From: Xanthobacteraceae bacterium 501b
Lineage (GTDB): Bacteria; Pseudomonadota; Alphaproteobacteria; Rhizobiales; Xanthobacteraceae
Direction: 5' to 3'
Assembly (NCBI GenBank): GCA_000378025.1
Contig: KB899087.1
Coordinates: forward strand, 4,397,501-4,461,500
DNA length: 64,000 bases
The notes beneath the pieces are model-generated. The model saw nothing but the letters and a program-made list of their open reading frames with translations. It did not search any database and was not told the origin of the DNA. Position 1 is the first letter of the stretch, and each line of letters starts with the position of its first letter. Shown in pieces: positions 45,113-54,278 of the stretch. The translations under genes were made by a program, and so were the position numbers.

Positions 45113-45772
45113 TTGGTTCGCTTCGAAAATGTCGGCCTGCGCTACGGCATGGGCCCGGAGGTGCTGCGGGATGTCACTTTCGGCATTCCCCCGCATTCCT
45201 TCCAGTTCCTCACCGGCCCCTCCGGTGCGGGCAAGACCACGCTGCTGCGGCTGCTGTTCCTGTCGCTGCGGCCGACGCGCGGCCTTGTCACGGTCTTCGG
45301 CCGCGATGCCGCCAAGCTCGCCCCCGACGAGACGGCGGCGCTGCGCCAGCGCATCGGCATCGTGTTCCAGGATTTCCGGCTGCTGGATCATCTCAGCACC
45401 TATGAGAATGTCGCCCTGCCGCTGCGGGTGCAGGGGCGCGAGGAGGCGACCTATCGCGCCGAAGTGACCGAGCTTCTGCACTGGGTGGGGCTGGGCGAGC
45501 GCATGCATGTGCTCCCCCCCGTGCTCTCAGGCGGCGAGAAGCAGCGCGCCGCCATCGCGAGGGCGCTGATCAGCCGGCCGGAAATCCTGCTGGCCGACGA
45601 GCCGACCGGCAATGTCGATCCCAGCCTGGCGCGCCGTTTGCTGCGCCTGTTCCTCGAACTGCACAAGAGCGGCACCTCGGTTCTGATCGCCACCCATGAC
45701 ATCGGGCTGATGGACCAGTTCGACGCGCGCCGGCTCGTCATCAATCAGGGACGCCTGACCGTCTATGACTGA
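45113..45772 (+). CDS. ftsE: Cell division ATP-binding protein FtsE
   Basis: 219 residues, ABC ATPase that with FtsX controls septal peptidoglycan hydrolysis. Walker A GPSGAGKTTLLRLLF, Q-loop VFQDFRLLDHL, signature LSGGEKQRAAIARA, Walker B ILLADEPTGNVDPSLA, H-loop THDIGLMDQF. The start is TTG 45113 with GAAGGA eight bases upstream. It overlaps ftsX by eight bases. In alphaproteobacteria FtsEX commonly acts on EnvC-like activators, and one such gene is in this window at 5812. Confidence 0.94.
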   Translation: MVRFENVGLRYGMGPEVLRDVTFGIPPHSFQFLTGPSGAGKTTLLRLLFLSLRPTRGLVTVFGRDAAKLAPDETAALRQRIGIVFQDFRLLDHLSTYENVALPLRVQGREEATYRAEVTELLHWVGLGERMHVLPPVLSGGEKQRAAIARALISRPEILLADEPTGNVDPSLARRLLRLFLELHKSGTSVLIATHDIGLMDQFDARRLVINQGRLTVYD

Positions 45773-46793
45773 ACATCGAACGAGCGCCTCGGGACGGCTG
45801 GCGGCGATGGCCGGGCGTTTGCGCGCCCCGGCCGCCGCCGGTGCCGCGCCGGCGGCAAAGCCCGGCCCGGCCCGCGCCAGCCAGAACCCGCCGACCAAAT
45901 CGGCGGCGCAGCGGCCGATCGTGCCCAGCGCGACGGTGACGGCGCGGGCGCTGATCGCGGTGATCGCGATCATGACCTTTCTGGCCGGCATCACCATCGG
46001 CGCGGTCTCGGCGGTGAGCAATGTCGCGGCGGAATGGACCGCCGACATCGCCCGCGAGGCGACGATCGAGATCAAGCCGGGCGACGGGCTCGATATCGAC
46101 GCCGCGCTCGCCAAGGCGGTGGAACTGGCCAAGGCGACGCCCGGCGTCGCCGACGCGCAGGCGCTCGACCCCGCCGCGACGTCCAAGCTGCTGGAGCCGT
46201 GGCTCGGCACCGGGCTGGACCTTGCCAATTTGCCGGTGCCCCGGCTGATCACGGTGACGCTCGCCGGCACGGCCGATGCGCAGACGATGCCGGCCCTGCG
46301 CGCCGAGCTGGCCCGGCAGGTGCCTTCCGCAACGCTCGACGACCACCGGGTCTGGGCCGAGCGGCTGGCCACCACCACGCGCACGGCGATGGCGATCGGG
46401 CTCGCCGTGCTGGCGCTGGTCGCCGCCGCCACCGTGCTGTGCGTGACGGTGGCCACCCGCGCGGCGGTGGACGCCGCCCGCTTCGTGGTGGAGGTGCTGC
46501 ATTTTGTCGGAGCGCGGGACACCTTCATCGTCTCGGAGTTCCAGCGCCATTTCCTCACCGTCGGGCTCAAGGGCGCGGCCATTGGCGGCGGCGCGGCGAT
46601 CGCGCTGTTCTTCCTCGGCTCGACCCTGCCGTCCTGGCTGAGCTTCGACCAGCAGATCGATACGCTGGTGGGGGCGATGACCATTGATGCGCGCGGCTAT
46701 GGCGGCATTGTCGGGGTCGCGGTGCTGGTGGCGCTGGTGACGACGCTCACCTCGCGCCTCACCGTCTACCGCACCTTGCGCGGCATCAGCTAG
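45765..46793 (+). CDS. ftsX: Cell division protein FtsX
   Basis: 342 residues, FtsX/ABC permease-like. A cytoplasmic Ala/Pro-rich tail of about 50 residues precedes the first helix (ALIAVIAIMTFLAGITIGAVSAV), then a periplasmic domain of about 100 residues, and three further helices (AMAIGLAVLALVAAATVLCVTVA, AAIGGGAAIALFFLGS, and GGIVGVAVLVALVTTLTS). The four-helix topology is typical. The periplasmic loop would contact an EnvC-like activator. The start overlaps the ftsE stop. Confidence 0.92.
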   Translation: MTEHRTSASGRLAAMAGRLRAPAAAGAAPAAKPGPARASQNPPTKSAAQRPIVPSATVTARALIAVIAIMTFLAGITIGAVSAVSNVAAEWTADIAREATIEIKPGDGLDIDAALAKAVELAKATPGVADAQALDPAATSKLLEPWLGTGLDLANLPVPRLITVTLAGTADAQTMPALRAELARQVPSATLDDHRVWAERLATTTRTAMAIGLAVLALVAAATVLCVTVATRAAVDAARFVVEVLHFVGARDTFIVSEFQRHFLTVGLKGAAIGGGAAIALFFLGSTLPSWLSFDQQIDTLVGAMTIDARGYGGIVGVAVLVALVTTLTSRLTVYRTLRGIS

Positions 46794-46801
46794 GCACCGC
46801 C

Positions 46802-47488
46802 GTGGCCACCCTCTCCCCCACCGATCCCGCGACAGCGCCGGCCCGGCCGGCCCGCCGCCGCCGCCTGCGGCGCCTCCTCTGGATACTCGCCGCCGTGCCG
46901 CTGGTGGCGTGCCTCGCCCTGCTGGCCGGCTTCGCGTTCTTCGTCGCCGGGATCGAGGGGCGCGAAGCGCAGTCCGGGCGGCGCGCCGACGGCATCGTGG
47001 TGCTGACCGGCGGGTCCGAGCGCATTGTCGAAGCCACCAACCTGCTGCTGGAAGGGCGGGGCAAGCGGCTGCTCATCACCGGCGTGCACCCGGACACCAC
47101 GCTGGACGAAATCGTGCGGACGGTGCCGGCGACGCGCGAGGCGCTGGAATGCTGCGTCGAGCTGGGCCGCTCGGCACTCAACACCCAGGGCAACGCCATC
47201 GAGACCGGGGAATGGGCGCGGGCCAACCATTTCCACTCGCTTCTGGTGGTGACGTCGGCCTGGCACATGCCGCGCGCGCTGGTGGAACTGCGCCGTACCA
47301 CGGCGGGGATCACCCTCGTGCCTTATCCGGTGGTGCCCCGGCGGACCGAGGGCGGCCCGGCGCCGCTCGCCAGCCTGCGGCTGCTGGCGGTGGAATATGT
47401 GAAGTTCCTCGCCGCCTCGCTCGGGGTGCGCGCCTGGCCGGCGGTGACATCGCAATTGCGTGAGCCGGGGCGGCTGCCGTCACCTTGA
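46802..47488 (+). CDS. YdcF family (DUF218) membrane protein
   Basis: 228 residues, one N-terminal membrane helix (LLWILAAVPLVACLALLAGFAFF) and a DUF218 domain: ADGIVVLTGGSERIVEATNLLLEG, KRLLITGVHPDTTLDEIV, SALNTQGNAIETGEWA, LLVVTSAWHMPRALVELRR. YdcF-like proteins bind S-adenosylmethionine or act in envelope polymer synthesis; function is unproven. The GTG start is eight bases after ftsX, a conserved linkage in Alphaproteobacteria (ftsE-ftsX-ydcF, commonly followed by plsC). No plsC follows here. Confidence 0.85.
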   Translation: MATLSPTDPATAPARPARRRRLRRLLWILAAVPLVACLALLAGFAFFVAGIEGREAQSGRRADGIVVLTGGSERIVEATNLLLEGRGKRLLITGVHPDTTLDEIVRTVPATREALECCVELGRSALNTQGNAIETGEWARANHFHSLLVVTSAWHMPRALVELRRTTAGITLVPYPVVPRRTEGGPAPLASLRLLAVEYVKFLAASLGVRAWPAVTSQLREPGRLPSP

Positions 47489-47542
47489 GAGGGGTTGTCA
47501 AGGGAACCTTCAGCATCTTCGCGGATTCCTCCACAGGCAGAG

Positions 47543-47570
47543 TTGACGCCGCAACCAGATGTTCTAGATT
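47543..47570 (+). promoter_or_regulatory. Promoter candidate with start site at or next to an ATG
   Basis: TTGACG (47543-47548), 16-bp spacer, TAGATT (47565-47570). A transcription start seven or eight bases later would fall on 47577-47578, exactly the ATGATG that begins the next gene. No Shine-Dalgarno sequence lies in between. Confidence 0.5.
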
Positions 47571-47577
47571 TGTTCCC

Positions 47578-47901
47578 ATGATGACACGCGACACGCACCG
47601 CTTTGATTCGTTTGAGGACGCCGGGCCGCTCAGCGCCAGCGGTTTGCTGGCGCGGCGCTTCCGTCTCTGGCGCGGCACGGATGGCCGCCGGCAGATGTAT
47701 TCCGTCTATGCCGCCGATGAGGCGCCAGACTATCCCGCCGCCGTCGCCATCGCGGTGCGGATGGAGGGCACGCGCCGCATTCCGGTGTGGACCGGGCCGG
47801 CCGGGGCCAAGGCCCGCAGCGCCGCCATGGCCACCGGGGCGCAGGAAATCCACCTGCGCATTCTGCCCGACGCCGAGAGCGGCGCGCTCGCCCCGATGTG
47901 A
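47578..47901 (+). CDS. Conserved small hypothetical protein, possibly from a leaderless mRNA
   Basis: 107 residues, no signal or membrane segment. It begins MMTRDTHRFDSFEDAGPLSASG and is rich in small and basic residues, with a compact alpha/beta look (RQMYSVYAADEAPDYPAAVAIAVRME; RRIPVWTGPAG). I do not recognise a family. The start is chosen at the tandem ATGATG because the predicted promoter places the transcript 5' end there and no ribosome binding site exists upstream; 47485 is an earlier open codon but lies in a different context before the promoter. It is codirectional with ydcF but with its own promoter. Confidence 0.6.
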   Translation: MMTRDTHRFDSFEDAGPLSASGLLARRFRLWRGTDGRRQMYSVYAADEAPDYPAAVAIAVRMEGTRRIPVWTGPAGAKARSAAMATGAQEIHLRILPDAESGALAPM

Positions 47902-47923
47902 GCGGCTGGCGCGGGCAACGCGC

Positions 47924-48490
47924 TCAGAGCCGCTCCACCAGCCAGCGCAGTTCCGGATCCCGGATGCCGAGCTCGGCCAGATGCTGGGCGGTGGCGGTGA
48001 CATAATCGGCATTCGGCCCGCCTATGCCGTGGCCCTGCCGGATCAGATGCAGCCGCTCCTCGGCGCTGAGGCGGCCGGCATATTGCGAATGGCCGCGATC
48101 GACCAGAAACACCACGGCCGGCACGGCGCGTCCGCTGCCATCTTTCAGCCAGACCCGCCGCACCGCCTCGCGATAGATGTTCGTCACCTGCTCGCGCTCG
48201 CGCAGATAGGCGAGGGTGGCCTCCGCCGTATCCCGCGCCACGCGGAACGCGATGCCGACGCAGGCGCCGCCGCGATCGAGGCCGAGCACCAGGCCGGGCT
48301 TTTCCGGCGTTCCCCGCCAATGCACGGATTTGACGCAGAAGGAACGGTGCGCGCCGATCAGCTTGCCCGGCACCCGTTCTTCATAGGCAAAGCCCGGATT
48401 CCACATCAGCGAGCCATAGCCGAACACCCAGAGCGGTTCGCCGGGCGCGGGAGGATGGGCGAGGAGGCCGACGGCTGGCATGGCGGGCAC
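47924..48490 (-). CDS. ChaC-like gamma-glutamylcyclotransferase
   Basis: 188 residues. The signature is VFGYGSLMWNPGF, followed by PGKLIGAHRSFCVKSVHWRGTPEKPGLVLGLDRGGACVGIAF (in parts) and ATLAYLREREQVTNIYREAVRRV, with the ChaC-type catalytic Glu in YLREREQ. ChaC enzymes cleave glutathione to 5-oxoproline and Cys-Gly in the cytoplasm. Start at 48490 or the second Met three codons later. It is convergent with the small hypothetical gene. With the GGT-like and PuuD-like proteins it makes three gamma-glutamyl-acting enzymes in this window, though they are not adjacent. Confidence 0.92.
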   Translation of the reverse strand: MPAMPAVGLLAHPPAPGEPLWVFGYGSLMWNPGFAYEERVPGKLIGAHRSFCVKSVHWRGTPEKPGLVLGLDRGGACVGIAFRVARDTAEATLAYLREREQVTNIYREAVRRVWLKDGSGRAVPAVVFLVDRGHSQYAGRLSAEERLHLIRQGHGIGGPNADYVTATAQHLAELGIRDPELRWLVERL

Positions 48491-48586
48491 CTGCGAGGGT
48501 GGAATCGGGCGAGGGCGGCACAGACTTGTGCTTGCGCGACCCGGCGGCCTGGCGCAAGGGGCGCGCGCGACATGGGCTCGTCCTGG

Positions 48587-48685
48587 AGCGCGTCCGGTGA
48601 AAGCGGGTTCACCGGACGCGCTTCAGGTTTTGTCGTTACGCCTTTCTTCACGCGGACCGGAACCCACTTCGCTCGAAAATGCTCT
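48587..48685. repeat. Mosaic intergenic repeat, copy 3
   Basis: A 15-bp perfect-arm hairpin (48587-48601 with 48608-48622) and 6-nt loop, then GGTTTTGTCGTTACGC and the conserved tail at 48644-48685 starting TTCTTCACGCGGACCGG. It occupies most of the 304-bp gap between the divergent chaC-like and DUF2125 genes; the rest of that gap shows nothing. Confidence 0.8.
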
Positions 48686-48794
48686 AAGAGAAGGCGGTTG
48701 CCGGCGCCCGTGCCTACCCCCGCCCGGCGCCTCGCCTTAAGCCTGCCGCATCGGCGGCAGAGCGTGCGCCGCCCGAGACCCCTGGAGTTGCTGC

Positions 48795-49886
48795 ATGAGC
48801 GTGTCCGACCTCCCCCCCGATCCTGCCGCGTCCCGGCGCCGCCGCTGGCTGATCGCGCTGCCTTTCGCGCTTCTGGTCGTGCTCGGCATCGGCTGGTCGT
48901 TCGCCTGGAACTGGGGCGCCCAGCGCGCGGCGGCAGAGGTCGATGCCTGGATCGCGCGCGAGGCTACTGAGGGGCGGGTGTGGAACTGCGCCAGCCGCGA
49001 ATTCGGCGGTTTTCCCTTCCGGTTCGAGCTGATCTGCGCCGCGCCCAGCGTGACCTTCGCCGGCCCCACCGCGTGGACCGCCCGCATGAGCCGCGCCCAT
49101 GCGGTGGCGCAGGTGTGGAATCCCCGCCACCTCATCGCCGAGTTCGAGGGGCCCTCCGTGCTGACGGAAACCGCGACCGGCCGCGAAATCACCGCCAACT
49201 GGTCGCTGCTGCAGGTGAGCGGCGTCGGCCGCGAGGGGCAGGCCGAGCGCGTCTCCATCGCCGCCAATGACTACACGCTGGCTGAAGGCGGCACGACGGT
49301 GTTCTCCGCCCGCCATGTGGAACTGCATGTGCGCCACCACCCCGGCGAGGCCTCGGGCACGCTGGACATCGCCTTGCGCTTCACCGGCGCCAGCGGCATG
49401 GCGCTGAGCACCCCGCAGGCGCGCACATCAGGCGTCGCGATGGCGCAGGCGGCGGCGATCGCCGCCAAGTCGATCGACGGCGAAGTGCAGGCGAGCGTGA
49501 CGCAGGTGCCGCCCTTCCGCACCATGGCGGCGGCCGAGCGGCTGGCGCTGTGGCAGCAGGCCGGCGGGCGGGTCAACCTGGAGCTGGCACGCATCACCGG
49601 AGGCGGCGGCGCGCTCAGCGCCTCGGGCGCTCTTGGCCTCGACGCGCAGCACCGCCCAGACGGCCGGCTCGACCTCGCCGTGGTGAAGGCGCAGCCCCTG
49701 TTCGCCGCGATGGCGGAGGCGGGGCTGATGCCCGATTTCCTGGCCAATCTCGCTCCCGCCATGATGATGGCGGGGATGCCGACCACGGTGGACGGCCAGA
49801 AGGCGAGTTCCTTTCCCTTCGCCTTCCGCGATGGGCGGGTGATGCTCGGCGTGCTGCCGCTCGGCAAGATCGGCCCGCTTTACTGA
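48795..49886 (+). CDS. DUF2125 domain protein, periplasmic membrane-anchored
   Basis: 363 residues. One N-terminal helix (WLIALPFALLVVLGIGWSFAWNW) then a DUF2125 domain beginning EVDAWIAREATEGRVWNCASREFGGFPFRFELIC, typical of the family, and ending near the C-terminus with DFLANLAPAMMMAGM. The family is common in Alphaproteobacteria; its two-cysteine N-terminal motif (VWNCASRE and LICAAP) suggests a periplasmic disulfide. The function is unknown. ATG 48795 has GGAG eight bases upstream. It is convergent with edd, with a REP-like palindrome in the 56-base gap. Confidence 0.85.
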   Translation: MSVSDLPPDPAASRRRRWLIALPFALLVVLGIGWSFAWNWGAQRAAAEVDAWIAREATEGRVWNCASREFGGFPFRFELICAAPSVTFAGPTAWTARMSRAHAVAQVWNPRHLIAEFEGPSVLTETATGREITANWSLLQVSGVGREGQAERVSIAANDYTLAEGGTTVFSARHVELHVRHHPGEASGTLDIALRFTGASGMALSTPQARTSGVAMAQAAAIAAKSIDGEVQASVTQVPPFRTMAAAERLALWQQAGGRVNLELARITGGGGALSASGALGLDAQHRPDGRLDLAVVKAQPLFAAMAEAGLMPDFLANLAPAMMMAGMPTTVDGQKASSFPFAFRDGRVMLGVLPLGKIGPLY

Positions 49887-49888
49887 AC

Positions 49889-49933
49889 CGTCATGCGTGA
49901 TCCCGGACGGCCATGGGCCGATCCGGGATGACG
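49889..49933. repeat. REP-like palindrome between convergent DUF2125 and edd
   Basis: CGTCAT (49889) pairs with ATGACG (49928-49933), and inside it ATCCCGGA pairs with TCCGGGAT. No T-run follows, but the palindrome could block transcription from both sides. Confidence 0.6.
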
Positions 49934-49942
49934 CTTTTCGGC

Positions 49943-51781
49943 TCACACCGCGAAGATGCTCGCGCCCGTATCCGCCGTGCCGACGGCAGCGCGGAAGGCG
50001 GCGAACAGCTCACGCCCGACGCCGACATGCGAGGGGGCGAGATTGGCGGAGGCCGGCGCCCGCTCAGCCCAGATTTCCGGCTCGACCAGAACCTTCAGGG
50101 TGCCGCTGACGGCGTCGAGCCGTATCATGTCGCCATTGCGGATCAGCGCGATGGCGCCGCCATCGGCGGCTTCCGGGGTGACATGGATGGCCGCCGGCAC
50201 CTTGCCGGACGCACCCGACAGGCGCCCATCGGTGACGAGTGCGACCTTGTGGCCCCGGTCCTGCAACACGCCGAGCGGCGGCATCAGCTTGTGCAGCTCC
50301 GGCATGCCATTGGCCTTCGGCCCCTGGAAACGCACCACGGCGATGAAATCGCCGGTGAGCGAGCCGGCCTTGAACGCCGCCTGAAGTTCCTCCTGGCTGT
50401 GGAAGACGCGGGCCGGGGCCTCGATGATGTGGCGCTCGCGCGCGATGGCCGAGGTCTTGATGACAGCCCGGCCAAGCTCGCCGGCGAGCAGCTTCAGCCC
50501 GCCGGTCTCCTGGAACGGCGCCCTGGCGCCGCGCAGCACCGCCTCGTCGCCGCTCGCCGTGGTGCCTTCGCGCCAGCCGAGCGTGCCGTCCGGGTTCAGC
50601 ATCGGCTCCTGGGTGTAGGCGTCGAGCCCGCCGCCCCACACGGTTTCTACATCGGCATGCAGCTTGCCGTCGGCGAGAAGCTCGCCGATGACAAAGCCCA
50701 TGCCGCCGGCGGCGTGGAAATGGTTCACGTCCGCCTTGCCATTGGGATAGACGCGGCAGAGCAGCGGGGTGACGTCGGCGAGATCGGAGAAGTCGTCCCA
50801 GCTGAGGCGGATGCCCGCCGCTGCCGCCATGGCGACGATGTGCAGCGTGTGGTTGGTGGAGCCGCCGGTGGCATGCAGGCCGACAATGCCGTTGACGAAC
50901 GCCTTCTCGTCCAGCATCCGGCCAACCGGCACATAGTCGTTGCCGAGCGCGGTCATCGCCATCGCCCGCTCCGCCGCCGCCGTGGTCAGTGCGTCGCGCA
51001 GCGGCGTGTTGGGGTTGACGAAGGAGGCGCCGGGCAAATGCAGGCCCATGATCTCCATCATCATCTGGTTGGTGTTGGCGGTGCCGTAGAAGGTGCAGGT
51101 GCCCGGCCCGTGATAGGACTGGCTCTCGGCCTCCATCAGCGCGTCGCGGCCGACCTTACCCTCGGCGAAGAGCTGGCGGATCTTGGCCTTCTCGTCGTTC
51201 GGCAGGCCCGAGGTCATCGGCCCGGCGGGGATGAACACCGCCGGCAGATGGCCGAAGGACAGCGCGCCGATGACGAGGCCGGGCACGATCTTGTCGCAGA
51301 TGCCGAGAAACACGGCGGCGTCGAAGGTCTGGTGCGAGAGGGCCACCGCCGTCGAGAGCGCGATCACGTCGCGCGAGAACAGCGACAATTCCATGCCGGC
51401 CTCGCCCTGGGTGACGCCGTCGCACATGGCGGGCACGCCGCCGGCCACCTGTGCGGTGCCGCCGGCGCGGCGCGCCGCGCTGCGGATCAACTCGGGATAG
51501 CTCTCATAGGGCTGGTGGGCGGAGAGCATGTCGTTATAGGCGGTGACGATGCCGAGATTGGCGCCCGACCCCTGCCTCAGCATGGCCTTGTCGGAGGGGC
51601 CGCAGGCGGCGAAGCCGTGCGCCTGGTTGGCGCAGCCGAGCTTTGACCGGGTCGGCCCGCGCTCGGCCGCCAGGGCGATCCGCTCCAGATAACGCGCGCG
51701 GGCGTCGCGCGAGCGCAGCGCGATGCGCTCCGTGACTTCGCCGATGCGGGCATTCACGCTGGACGGGATGGCAGTGGCCAT
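49943..51781 (-). CDS. edd: Phosphogluconate dehydratase
   Basis: 612 residues of the IlvD/Edd family, dehydrating 6-phosphogluconate to KDPG in the Entner-Doudoroff pathway. Iron-sulfur cysteines are in [23 protein letters not shown] and [10 protein letters not shown]. Other Edd signatures are [42 protein letters not shown] and [17 protein letters not shown] 51781 has GAGGAG seven bases upstream. It is the last gene of zwf-pgl-edd, 92 bases after pgl. eda, the aldolase, is not in the window. Confidence 0.96.
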   Translation of the reverse strand: MATAIPSSVNARIGEVTERIALRSRDARARYLERIALAAERGPTRSKLGCANQAHGFAACGPSDKAMLRQGSGANLGIVTAYNDMLSAHQPYESYPELIRSAARRAGGTAQVAGGVPAMCDGVTQGEAGMELSLFSRDVIALSTAVALSHQTFDAAVFLGICDKIVPGLVIGALSFGHLPAVFIPAGPMTSGLPNDEKAKIRQLFAEGKVGRDALMEAESQSYHGPGTCTFYGTANTNQMMMEIMGLHLPGASFVNPNTPLRDALTTAAAERAMAMTALGNDYVPVGRMLDEKAFVNGIVGLHATGGSTNHTLHIVAMAAAAGIRLSWDDFSDLADVTPLLCRVYPNGKADVNHFHAAGGMGFVIGELLADGKLHADVETVWGGGLDAYTQEPMLNPDGTLGWREGTTASGDEAVLRGARAPFQETGGLKLLAGELGRAVIKTSAIARERHIIEAPARVFHSQEELQAAFKAGSLTGDFIAVVRFQGPKANGMPELHKLMPPLGVLQDRGHKVALVTDGRLSGASGKVPAAIHVTPEAADGGAIALIRNGDMIRLDAVSGTLKVLVEPEIWAERAPASANLAPSHVGVGRELFAAFRAAVGTADTGASIFAV

Positions 51782-51873
51782 GCGGCTCTCCTCAGAAGCG
51801 TCAGCGGCCGGCGATTCCGGCCGCTCATTGGTGGCCGGCGGCCCGGGCGGGTCGCCGGAGGGGCGTGCCGGTG

Positions 51874-52566
51874 TCAGGGGCACCAGAAGATGTCGAGCCC
51901 GGGCTTGGCCCGCAGCACGGCGCGGATCGGCATTTCGGTCGCCGGGCCCTCGCCGAGCGCCTTTTCCAGCACTGGTTTCTTCGCCTCGCCCTCAATGTGC
52001 AAAGCGAGCGCGTCGGCGCCCAGCAGCACCGGAAGTGTGAGGGTGATGCGCGGCTCGCCGGCATCGGGCGCGCGCATCGGAATGAGGCCGAGCGCCGCGT
52101 CGGGGTCGATCGCCTCTTCCAGATGATCGCCGCCGGGGAAGAACGAGGCGGTGTGGCCGTCATCGCCCATGCCGAGAATGGCGCAGGCGAGCGGCCAGGA
52201 CATCTCCTCCAGCGCCTCGTTGACGGCGAACAGGCCGTCTTCCGGTGTCGGCGCGTCATTGGCGAGCGGCACGAACATCGCCGCCGCCGCCTTGTTCTGC
52301 AGCAGGTGCTGGCGCACCAGCCGTGCGTTGGAGCGGTCCGAGGTCTCGCGCACCCAGCGCTCGTCCACCAGGGTGATGGCGATCTTGTTCCAGGGTAGAT
52401 CGCGGGTGGAGAGTTCCTCGAAGAAGCGGGTGGGGGTGCGCCCGCCGGAAACGGCGAGACTGGCATAGCCGCTGCGGGCGACGCGCGCGCTCAGCGCCGC
52501 GCTGACGAAATCAGCCACGGCGCGCGCCACCTCGGCGCTGTCCTTCAATTCGTGCAGTTCCGGCAT
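51874..52566 (-). CDS. pgl: 6-phosphogluconolactonase
   Basis: 230 residues of the NagB/DevB-type lactonase. Motifs are [36 protein letters not shown], and [18 protein letters not shown] with the catalytic His and Asp region. It opens 6-phosphogluconolactone to 6-phosphogluconate, linking Zwf to Edd. ATG 52566 is the normal family start (PELHELKD...); an upstream open frame is not supported. Downstream of zwf by 236 bases including a 31-bp tandem repeat. Confidence 0.94.
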   Translation of the reverse strand: MPELHELKDSAEVARAVADFVSAALSARVARSGYASLAVSGGRTPTRFFEELSTRDLPWNKIAITLVDERWVRETSDRSNARLVRQHLLQNKAAAAMFVPLANDAPTPEDGLFAVNEALEEMSWPLACAILGMGDDGHTASFFPGGDHLEEAIDPDAALGLIPMRAPDAGEPRITLTLPVLLGADALALHIEGEAKKPVLEKALGEGPATEMPIRAVLRAKPGLDIFWCP

Positions 52567-52742
52567 GCGTCTGCGTGCTCCCTCTCGTGCCGGCCCAAAG
52601 CCGGCTCCTTTACCCGTGGCGACGCGGTGCGCCGTCCGTCCCGAGTATAGGGCAGTTGTGCGACGACCGGAGGCCGGCCGCCACACGTCTGATTGAGCGC
52701 CCACACGTCCCGGCGGGGCGCCGTCTCACAGCAGGCGCCCTT

Positions 52743-52822
52743 AGGCGCCGTCCTCCAGCCTCAATGCGCCGTCAGGCGCCGTCCTCCAGCCTCAAGGCGC
52801 CGTCAGGCGCCGTCCTCCAGCC
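52743..52822. repeat. 31-bp tandem repeat containing the zwf 3' end
   Basis: Units at 52743-52773, 52774-52804 and a partial third at 52805-52822. The third unit is the last 18 bases of zwf coding sequence (ending LEDGA). The first two are near-copies of zwf's end with its stop placed 31 and 62 bases further downstream of the gene. They form GGCGCC-rich potential hairpins in the zwf-pgl spacer. Confidence 0.75.
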
Positions 52823-54278
52823 ACGTGCGGCCGTCGCGCTCGATCAGGGCGATGGCGGCCGAGGGGCCCCAGGTGCCGGCGGTGTAGGGCCGCGGCGGTT
52901 CCTTGGCGCCGCGCCAGGCCTGCAGGATCGGGTCCACCCATTTCCAAGCGGCCTCGACTTCGTCGCGGCGCATGAACAGGGTCTGGTTGCCGCGCACCAC
53001 ATCGAGGATCAGCCGCTCATAGGCATCTGGATTGCGGACCTTGAACGCCTTGGCGAAGCTCATGTCGAGCGGCACATGGGTGAGGCGGATGCCGCCGGGG
53101 CCGGGATCCTTGATCATCAGCCACAGCTTCACGCCCTCGTCCGGCTGCAGGCGGATGACCAGCCGGTTCGATTCGATCGGCCCGACATTGGCGTCGAACA
53201 CCGAATGCGGCACCGGCTTGAAGCCGACCACGATCTCGGAAACGCGCGAAGCGAGCCGCTTGCCGGTGCGCAGATAGAACGGCACGCCGGCCCAGCGCCA
53301 GTTTTCCACTTCCGCCTTCACCGCGACGAAGGTCTCGGTGCTGCTGGTGGAGGAGCCGAGCTCCTCGAGATAGCCGGCCACCGCCCCGCCGGCCGAGGCG
53401 CCAGCGCGGTACTGGCCGCGCACGGTGACGGCCGCCATGTTCTGGTCGTCAATCGGCTTGAGGGCGCGCAGCACCTTCAGCTTCTCGTCGCGCACCGCAT
53501 CGGCGTCGAGCGAGGCGGGCGGCTCCATGGCGACGAGGCAGAGCAGCTGGAGAATATGGTTCTGCACCATGTCGCGCATCGCGCCGGCGGTGTCGTAATA
53601 GCCGGCCCGCTCCTCGACGCCGAGCGCCTCGGCCACCGTGATCTGCACATGGTCGATATGGGCGTTGTTCCACAGCGGCTCGAACAGGGCGTTGGCGAAG
53701 CGCAGCGCCATCAGATTCTGCACCGTCTCCTTCCCCAGATAATGGTCGATGCGATAGACGCGGTCTTCCGGGAAGATGCGGCCGATCTGCTCGTTAAGCG
53801 CGACGGCGGACTTCAGGTCCTTGCCGATCGGCTTCTCGATGACGACGCGGCCATTGCGGGAGAGCCCGTATTTACCCAGCCGCTCGCAGATCGGCCCGAA
53901 CAGATGCGGGGCCGTGGCGAGATAATAGACCGGGATATGTTCCGGGAAGGCCTCGACGCGCTGCGCCAGCTCCGGCCAGCCGCCATCGGCGTCGGCATCG
54001 GCGGCGACATAGGAGAGGCGGGCGAGGAAGCGGTCGACCTCCGGCCCTTCCAGCTCACTCGCCGGGATATGGTCGCTGAGGGCCTGGCGGGCGAAGGCAC
54101 GGAACTGGTCGTCGCTCAGCGCGCGGCGCGAGACGCCGATGATGGTGGCATCGTCGGGAATCTGGCCGTCGAGGTCGCGGTGAAAGAGCGCCGGAATGAG
54201 CTTGCGGCGGGCAAGGTCGCCGGTCGCCCCGAAGACGGTGAGGGTGAAGGGAGCCACCGGAATCACGCGGCTGGTCAT
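52803..54278 (-). CDS. zwf: Glucose-6-phosphate 1-dehydrogenase
   Basis: 491 residues. The NADP-binding motif [19 protein letters not shown] is at the N-terminus, and the substrate signature [19 protein letters not shown] is near the middle. [20 protein letters not shown] and [32 protein letters not shown] close the fold. It oxidises glucose-6-phosphate to the lactone, the first step of the Entner-Doudoroff and oxidative pentose phosphate routes. The ATG start is preceded by a 739-bp non-coding gap that should hold the promoter. Confidence 0.97.
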   Translation of the reverse strand: MTSRVIPVAPFTLTVFGATGDLARRKLIPALFHRDLDGQIPDDATIIGVSRRALSDDQFRAFARQALSDHIPASELEGPEVDRFLARLSYVAADADADGGWPELAQRVEAFPEHIPVYYLATAPHLFGPICERLGKYGLSRNGRVVIEKPIGKDLKSAVALNEQIGRIFPEDRVYRIDHYLGKETVQNLMALRFANALFEPLWNNAHIDHVQITVAEALGVEERAGYYDTAGAMRDMVQNHILQLLCLVAMEPPASLDADAVRDEKLKVLRALKPIDDQNMAAVTVRGQYRAGASAGGAVAGYLEELGSSTSSTETFVAVKAEVENWRWAGVPFYLRTGKRLASRVSEIVVGFKPVPHSVFDANVGPIESNRLVIRLQPDEGVKLWLMIKDPGPGGIRLTHVPLDMSFAKAFKVRNPDAYERLILDVVRGNQTLFMRRDEVEAAWKWVDPILQAWRGAKEPPRPYTAGTWGPSAAIALIERDGRTWLEDGA

